Assembly: GCF_937874145.1 (NCBI RefSeq)
Contig: NZ_CALNBI010000465.1
Coordinates: 1 to 19,834, forward strand
From: an uncultured Chitinophaga sp.
GTDB taxonomy: Bacteria; Bacteroidota; Bacteroidia; Chitinophagales; Chitinophagaceae
Reading direction: 5' to 3'
Length of the DNA stretch: 19,834 bases
In this document: piece by piece, positions 15,972-19,834 of the stretch
Numbering within the stretch: position 1 is the first letter of the stretch
Layout of the letters: each line of letters opens with the position of its first letter
Notes under the pieces: model-generated
What the model saw: the letters and a program-made list of their open reading frames with translations, nothing else
What the model was told of the DNA's origin: nothing
Database searches by the model: none
Translations under genes and position numbers: made by a program

Positions 15972-16766
15972 ATGTTCGCCACTTTTGCGCCACCACCGCA
16001 GTTATCCGGCCTCGTCCGGATGTTTTGGGTCTTCGAGCACGAGGTCCCGGAAAACGAGCCGTACGTGTACCGGTCGATGGCGGATGGGTGTGCGGAACTG
16101 ATCTTTCATTACCGGAACCGTTTTTCGCCGCTGACGGGGTCGGAGGGCGCGGGGTTTTCCCATCTGCATGCCCAGACCAGCCGGCATTCGCGGTTCCTCA
16201 CGCACGGGAGCTTCGGCATCTTCGGCGCGTACCTCTACCCTACGGCCATCCCCATTCTCTTCGGCCATTCCTCCAATTCCGTCGCCAACTGCATGCCCGA
16301 CCTGCAGAGCATCATGGGCCGCGACGGCATCGACCTCGAAGAGCGCATCATTTCCGCGCGCTTCCATCACCAGCGTGTAGCCATATTATCGGGTTACCTC
16401 ATTTCACTCCTCTCCCGCCGCAAACCCGCCAACGGCGCCGTCCAGCTGGCCGTACAATCGATCCTCCGCGCCAACGGGATGATCAATATCCGCGAGCTGG
16501 CCGGTTCCATCAGTTTATCGACCCGCCAGTTCGAACGTAACTTCAAAGCCGCCGCAGGCTTCTCCCCGAAACTCTTCACCCGCATCATCCGCTTCCACCG
16601 CGCCCTCGAAGCCTACGGGCAATTCGACGGCAACCTGACCGGCCTGGCATACGAATGCGGATATTATGACCAGTCGCATTTTATCCATGACTTCCGCGAG
16701 TTCTCCGGATACCTGCCCCGCGAATATTTCCTGGGTCGCCCGGAAGGCATCGAGTACCGCGAATAA
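15972..16766 (+). CDS. AraC-family regulator with DUF6597-type N-terminal domain
   Basis: Transcription factor of 264 residues. The N-terminal domain (about 1-110, with LVRMFWVFEHEV, MADGCAELIFHY and YPTAIPILF) resembles the DUF6597 domain common in Bacteroidota AraC proteins. The double helix-turn-helix is at about 158-255, with the signature LAYECGYYDQSHFIHDFREFSGYLP split across 225-249. It is divergent from the Gfo/Idh/MocA operon (164-bp shared upstream gap) and 68 bp upstream of the VOC gene, so it could act on either. AAGG lies only two bases before the ATG, so no useful ribosome-binding site fixes the start; the domain begins at once, which supports it. Confidence 0.92.
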   Translation: MFATFAPPPQLSGLVRMFWVFEHEVPENEPYVYRSMADGCAELIFHYRNRFSPLTGSEGAGFSHLHAQTSRHSRFLTHGSFGIFGAYLYPTAIPILFGHSSNSVANCMPDLQSIMGRDGIDLEERIISARFHHQRVAILSGYLISLLSRRKPANGAVQLAVQSILRANGMINIRELAGSISLSTRQFERNFKAAAGFSPKLFTRIIRFHRALEAYGQFDGNLTGLAYECGYYDQSHFIHDFREFSGYLPREYFLGRPEGIEYRE

Positions 16767-16809
16767 AACACATGTCGCTTTTCTCCAATTTTCCCGGCAA
16801 CGCCGCGCC

Positions 16810-16817
16810 TACCTTTG
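16810..16817 (+). promoter_or_regulatory. TACCTTTG -7 box for the VOC gene
   Basis: A perfect TAnnTTTG box lies 18 bp before the ATG at 16835. No good -33 TTTG is seen at the usual distance. The box falls inside the reading-frame extension upstream of 16835 (an in-frame ATG at 16772), so it favours the internal ATG as the real start. Confidence 0.45.
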
Positions 16818-16834
16818 ATAAAAACATCATTATT

Positions 16835-17212
16835 ATGGCAACTGCAAACAAACCCTCGGGCATGAGCACCGTTAGCCCCTACTTCCTTGTGCATGATGGC
16901 GAGCGCTTCCTCGCATTCCTGAAAGAAGTATTCGGCGCCACGGAAAGCGGCGTGTACCGGAACGACGAGGGGCAGATTCTACATGCCGAACTGCGCCTGG
17001 GCGACGGCAGCATCATGTTCGGGGGCGCCACCAAAGACTGGCCCGCCGAAACAGGCGGCGTGTTCGTGTTCGTGGAAAACACGGATAATATATATAAGAA
17101 GGCTATGGAACACGGGAGCGAATCGCGGCAGGCGCCGGAAGACAAAGACTACGGCCGCGCCGCGGGTTTCCGCGATCCGTTCGGCAATACCTGGTGGATC
17201 ACTCAGGCGTGA
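16835..17212 (+). CDS. VOC-superfamily (glyoxalase/bleomycin-resistance fold) protein
   Basis: A small metalloenzyme-fold or ligand-binding protein of 125 residues. It shows the paired beta-alpha-beta-beta-beta pattern: SPYFLVHDGERFLAFLKEVFG, then HAELRLGDGSIMFGG (His50 as possible metal ligand), GGVFVFVENTDNIYKKAMEHG, and the closing FRDPFGNTWWI. It resembles PhnB-like VOC proteins; substrate unknown. The frame is open further up to an ATG at 16772, but homology begins after 16835 and a -7 box lies between, so the shorter start was chosen. It follows the AraC gene by 68 bp. Its 3' end overlaps the convergent acyltransferase gene by 10 bp. Confidence 0.9.
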   Translation: MATANKPSGMSTVSPYFLVHDGERFLAFLKEVFGATESGVYRNDEGQILHAELRLGDGSIMFGGATKDWPAETGGVFVFVENTDNIYKKAMEHGSESRQAPEDKDYGRAAGFRDPFGNTWWITQA

Positions 17213-17946
17213 GCAGTGTAGTAATCCCACATGATGCGGAAGACTTTTTCCTTCAGCGCGGGCACATCGTCGCGCGTGAGGCCGGTGGTTTCGATCGGTT
17301 CGAGGAAATGGTAATCGATGCGGTGGGGCCAGGCGTAGAGGAACTTCCCGGGCACCTGGATCTTGAGCGTGTTGAAAAGCAGTGAGGGCATGATGGGTGT
17401 TTGCGTATCCACCGCCAGGTTAAACGCGCCGTCGTAGAATTCTTTGAGGGGCTGGCCGGTGCGGTTGCGGGTGCCTTCCGGGAAAAGGACCATGTGCATA
17501 CCCATGTCCAAAGCTGCTTTCATTTTGGTGACGCTGTCGCGCCGGCTGGCTTCGCTGCTGCGGTCGACCATGATGCCGCCGATCTTGTACATCATGCCGA
17601 ACAGCGGGATTTTGGCCATGGAGGCTTTCGCGAGTGTTTTATTGACGCCGGGCACGCCGGGGGTGGTCACGGGGACGTCGATCAGCGAGTTGTGGTTGCA
17701 TACCACGACGTACTGGCGGCCTTTGGCGAAGTGATGCAGGCCTTTCCGGAATACGGGGCAACCGATCAGGGGCATGTAAAACTTCATCCAGACGCGCCCG
17801 AGATTCAGGAAATACCGGGATTTGCGGGGATCCGGCATGAGGGAGAAGATCCAGATAGGGATAAAGACGATGAGCAGGGTTGCCGCGAAAAGGAGCAAAC
17901 CGTATACGGCGTACACACGTCCTGCGATATTTTTAAACCAGTTCAT
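17203..17946 (-). CDS. plsC: 1-acyl-sn-glycerol-3-phosphate acyltransferase (PlsC family)
   Basis: Transfers an acyl chain to lysophosphatidic acid (or a related lysolipid) in phospholipid synthesis; inner membrane. The protein is 247 residues from ATG 17946, which gives the normal N-terminus MNWFKNIAGR with one membrane helix (about 10-37). The longer open frame upstream to 18177 lies on top of the ung gene and is not coding. The catalytic HX4D is NHNSLID (His85, Asp90), the substrate motif FPEGTR is at 155-160, and GGIMVDRS (123-130) is the third block. It follows ung on the same strand with a 34-bp gap, so they are probably cotranscribed. It could also be a lyso-ornithine-lipid type acyltransferase of the same fold. 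Confidence 0.93.
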   Translation of the reverse strand: MNWFKNIAGRVYAVYGLLLFAATLLIVFIPIWIFSLMPDPRKSRYFLNLGRVWMKFYMPLIGCPVFRKGLHHFAKGRQYVVVCNHNSLIDVPVTTPGVPGVNKTLAKASMAKIPLFGMMYKIGGIMVDRSSEASRRDSVTKMKAALDMGMHMVLFPEGTRNRTGQPLKEFYDGAFNLAVDTQTPIMPSLLFNTLKIQVPGKFLYAWPHRIDYHFLEPIETTGLTRDDVPALKEKVFRIMWDYYTAHA

Positions 17947-17980
17947 CTTGTATGGGATTGTGGATGGAGGGTTCCGGATA

Positions 17981-18652
17981 TTATAATTGCCAGTTGACCG
18001 GCTCCTGGCCCTGGCGAACGAGCAGTTCGTTGGCTTTGGAGAAGTGCCGGCAACCGAAGAAGCCTTTATCCGCGCTGAACGGCGAAGGATGGGCGGCTTT
18101 GAGGACGTGGTGCTTCGTAGCATCGATGAGCACCTGTTTATCCTGTGCGAAGCGGCCCCAAAGCATAAATATAACACCTTCCTTTTCGTTGGAGATCTTG
18201 CGGATCACAGCGTCGGTAAAGGATTCCCAGCCTATTTTGCTGTGGGAGGCCGGCTCGCCGTCGCGCACGGTGAGGAATGCGTTGAGGAGCAGCACGCCGC
18301 TTTCGGCCCAGGGCGTGAGGTCGCCTGTTTGGGGGATGGGCATGCCGAGGTCCTTGTTCATTTCTTTATATATGTTGACGAGGGAAGGCGGCGGTTTGAC
18401 GCCTTTCTGCACGGAAAAGCACAAGCCATGCGCCTGGCCGGGGCCGTGGTACGGGTCCTGCCCCAGTATGACCACTTTCACCTTGTCGAAGGGGGTTTTC
18501 TCGAACGCGTTAAAGATGTTGTTCCCTACCGGGTAGATGGTTTTCCCCAGGGCCTTTTCATGCTTCAGGAACATCACGATCTGCTCGAAATACGACTTCT
18601 GGAACTCTTCTTTCAGCGCTTCTTTCCAACTGCTTTCTATCTTTACGTCCAT
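17981..18652 (-). CDS. ung: Uracil-DNA glycosylase, family 1
   Basis: Removes uracil from DNA as the first step of base-excision repair. The length of 223 residues is normal. Motifs: water-activating GQDPYHG at 64-70 (Asp66), the uracil-binding LLLNAFLTV at 121-129 (Asn124), and the HPSPFSA loop at 188-194 (His188), where most relatives have HPSPLSA. It starts at 18652, 93 bp from the divergent tRNA gene, and is followed 34 bp later by plsC on the same strand. Confidence 0.98.
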   Translation of the reverse strand: MDVKIESSWKEALKEEFQKSYFEQIVMFLKHEKALGKTIYPVGNNIFNAFEKTPFDKVKVVILGQDPYHGPGQAHGLCFSVQKGVKPPPSLVNIYKEMNKDLGMPIPQTGDLTPWAESGVLLLNAFLTVRDGEPASHSKIGWESFTDAVIRKISNEKEGVIFMLWGRFAQDKQVLIDATKHHVLKAAHPSPFSADKGFFGCRHFSKANELLVRQGQEPVNWQL

Positions 18653-18679
18653 TGCTGTAACTTTGTTTCAGAGGATAAT

Positions 18680-18712
18680 TTTGATTTATTGACGGAAAAT
18701 TATATAAATTTG
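18680..18712 (+). promoter_or_regulatory. Bacteroidota-type promoter of tRNA-Arg
   Basis: TTTG (18680-18683), 21 nt, then a perfect TAAATTTG (18705-18712). The predicted transcript would start about 26 nt before the mature tRNA. The leader contains an AT-rich inverted repeat, CAATAAA (18719-18725) with TTTATTG (18732-18738). Confidence 0.7.
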
Positions 18713-18745
18713 CACTCCCAATAAAAATAAATTTATTGTGATGCC

Positions 18746-18819
18746 GGACCGGTAGCTCAGCTGGATAGAGCAGCTGCCTTCTAAGCAGCAGGTCATTGGT
18801 TCGAATCCAATCCGGTTCA
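18746..18819 (+). tRNA. tRNA-Arg(UCU)
   Basis: A full cloverleaf of 74 nt. Acceptor GGACCGG pairs with CCGGTTC (one G-U). The D stem is GCTC/GAGC. The anticodon stem GCTGC/GCAGC holds loop CTTCTAA with anticodon TCT at 18780-18782, reading AGA. The T arm is ATTGG-TTCGAAT-CCAAT, and A18819 is the discriminator base. CCA is not encoded (CTA follows). Confidence 0.97.
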
Positions 18820-18825
18820 CTAATT

Positions 18826-18864
18826 TGGACAAATCGGTTTTTACGCTGGTTTGTCCATTTTTTT
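18826..18864 (+). terminator. Intrinsic terminator of the tRNA gene
   Basis: TGGACAAATC (18826-18835) pairs with GGTTTGTCCA (18848-18857), 10 bp with one G-U. A 12-nt loop separates the arms and seven T follow (18858-18864), starting six bases after the mature tRNA end. Confidence 0.85.
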
Positions 18865-19004
18865 CCCGCCACATGTCACTTCCGGCATTTTTCAATATCC
18901 GATACAATCTACTTCACATTTCGAATCCGGCAATATGAAATGTATTGTCATCGCAGTCGACGGCAAGGGCATGCTTTTTGGCAGTATATTCCATAAAATC
19001 GTCT

Positions 19005-19277
19005 ATGGAATTGGTTCAGGTTATTGGCATTGGAGCCAGCATCGGCACAGGCGTCTCGTTACTGCCCCAACTCGTTAAACTGGTCAAAGAAAAGAGGGCC
19101 GAAGACCTGTCCCTGGTGATGATGGCCGTTCTGCTGACAGGCCTGGCGCTATGGATCGTGTACGGCATTTTGAAAAACGACGCCATAATTATAGTTTCCA
19201 ACGGCGTGTCCCTTATCCTCAACATTAGTATTATATTCCTCAGCATATACTACCGGTCAAGACCGGATCCACGATAA
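19005..19277 (+). CDS. SemiSWEET-family sugar transporter
   Basis: A 90-residue, three-helix half-transporter that dimerises to carry sugars down a gradient across the inner membrane. Helix 1 has the PQ motif (SLLPQLVKL, Pro21-Gln22). Helix 2 is about 37-55, with the pocket Trp50 in GLALWIVYG. Helix 3 is about 59-82, with Asn67 in SNGVSLILN as the pocket Asn. The frame extends upstream to an ATG at 18945, but the added 20 residues are not family-like, and the start at 19005 gives the usual SemiSWEET N-terminus. It lies between the tRNA terminator and a PQQ dehydrogenase gene, with a 199-bp gap to the latter. Confidence 0.9.
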   Translation: MELVQVIGIGASIGTGVSLLPQLVKLVKEKRAEDLSLVMMAVLLTGLALWIVYGILKNDAIIIVSNGVSLILNISIIFLSIYYRSRPDPR

Positions 19278-19476
19278 ATTTACAACGAAAAGGCATGCGA
19301 TTTCCGGGCAATATTTACGCTACCGGCTGGATAACGCCCATAATTACACCTCCGTTGACCCAGTGAGCCTACCGGGGTGCAACCCGCGTACAATTTGCTA
19401 TCTTCATCGTGATTCCCATTATGAAAAACGCCGGCTTGAAATCGTCGGGGCCGGCCAGGCGCTAAAAAACGGACGC

Positions 19477-19834
19477 ATGAACAAAACATTTCTGGCTGCA
19501 CTCGCGCTCGCCGCCACGTATGGCATGGCCTGCAATGATTCCCGTACTGCCGGCAACGTTAGGAAGGATTATTCCGGCTGGCCGGCCTATGCCGGCTCGA
19601 AAGACGGCATCCGCTATTCCTCCAACGACCAGATCAATACCGGAAACGTATCCGGGCTGCGCGTAGCCTGGACCTACAGCAGCCGCGACCGCGATTCCGC
19701 CAACCGCACCCAGAACCAATGTAACCCCATCGTTGTAAACGGCACCCTTTACGGCACCACGCCTACGATGAAATTATTCGCACTGGATGCCGCCACCGGC
19801 GCTCAGCGCTGGCTGTTCGACCCGGCGGGGGAAG
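19477..19834 (+). CDS. PQQ-dependent dehydrogenase (beta-propeller), N-terminal part
   Basis: The frame is open from ATG 19477 to the window edge (119 codons), so the gene is truncated by the window. An export signal with Cys19 (YGMAC, a weak lipobox) is followed by the start of a quinoprotein propeller: WPAYAGSKDGIRYSSNDQI, NVSGLRVAWTYS, QNQCNPIVVNGTLYGTTPTMKLFALDAATGAQRW. This matches membrane or periplasmic quinoprotein glucose/alcohol dehydrogenases, which oxidise sugars or alcohols and feed electrons to the respiratory chain. Whether a cytochrome c domain follows cannot be seen. The 199 bp upstream have no clear promoter box. Confidence 0.9.
   Translation, partial: MNKTFLAALALAATYGMACNDSRTAGNVRKDYSGWPAYAGSKDGIRYSSNDQINTGNVSGLRVAWTYSSRDRDSANRTQNQCNPIVVNGTLYGTTPTMKLFALDAATGAQRWLFDPAGE

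Noticed and set aside
17947..18177. N-terminal extension of the acyltransferase
   Set aside because: The extra 77 residues are the ung gene read in another frame; the family N-terminus begins at ATG 17946.
18851..19078. Alternative plus frame overlapping the SemiSWEET start
   Set aside because: No recognisable protein; the SemiSWEET frame has the PQ motif, three helices and pocket residues.

Overview
The window looks like a chromosomal segment of a Bacteroidota, most likely Chitinophagaceae (Chitinophaga-like). This is inferred from the protein families (RND pump of the Bacteroidota type, secreted Tat/Gfo-Idh-MocA plus DUF1080 proteins, DUF6597-AraC, SemiSWEET, PQQ dehydrogenase), from promoter boxes of the TTTG-N19..21-TAnnTTTG type, and from a tRNA without an encoded CCA. 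No insertion sequence, phage, CRISPR array or defence system was seen.

Region 1 (1-7593, minus strand): a tripartite RND efflux operon, in transcription order lipoprotein adaptor (5069-6250), AcrB-like pump (1818-4991) and NodT-type outer-membrane channel (396-1800). An AraC-family gene (6706-7593) lies upstream on the same strand. The channel gene is split by a frameshift near 1152-1160. Its 3' untranslated region carries two tandem copies of an unusual ~80-nt hairpin element (183-262 and 301-384). Their pairing is preserved by G-U and compensatory changes on the minus strand only. A minus-strand terminator follows at 122-152. A large inverted-repeat structure occupies the gap between adaptor and pump. 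A candidate promoter with a palindrome in its spacer sits just before the adaptor.

Region 2 (7671-10883): mutS2 (minus) without the C-terminal Smr nuclease domain, then a divergent exported MsrA lipoprotein (plus). MsrA converges on a 66-residue two-helix membrane protein (minus) through a bidirectional terminator that overlaps both stop codons.

Region 3 (11110-15807, minus strand): a two-gene operon. It encodes a Tat-exported Gfo/Idh/MocA oxidoreductase and a 1133-residue secreted protein with a long HEAT-like array followed by two DUF1080 (3-keto-glycoside hydrolase/lyase-type) domains. Together they suggest extracytoplasmic sugar oxidation followed by cleavage of the 3-keto product.

Region 4 (15972-19834): an AraC regulator and a VOC-fold protein (plus), a convergent ung-plsC pair (minus), tRNA-Arg(UCU) with a clear promoter and terminator (plus), a SemiSWEET sugar transporter (plus) and the start of a PQQ-dependent dehydrogenase (plus, cut by the window edge).

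The strongest candidate for something undescribed is the tandem covarying RNA hairpin in the efflux-operon 3' UTR. Next are the HEAT-DUF1080-DUF1080 fusion with its oxidoreductase and the Smr-less MutS2.
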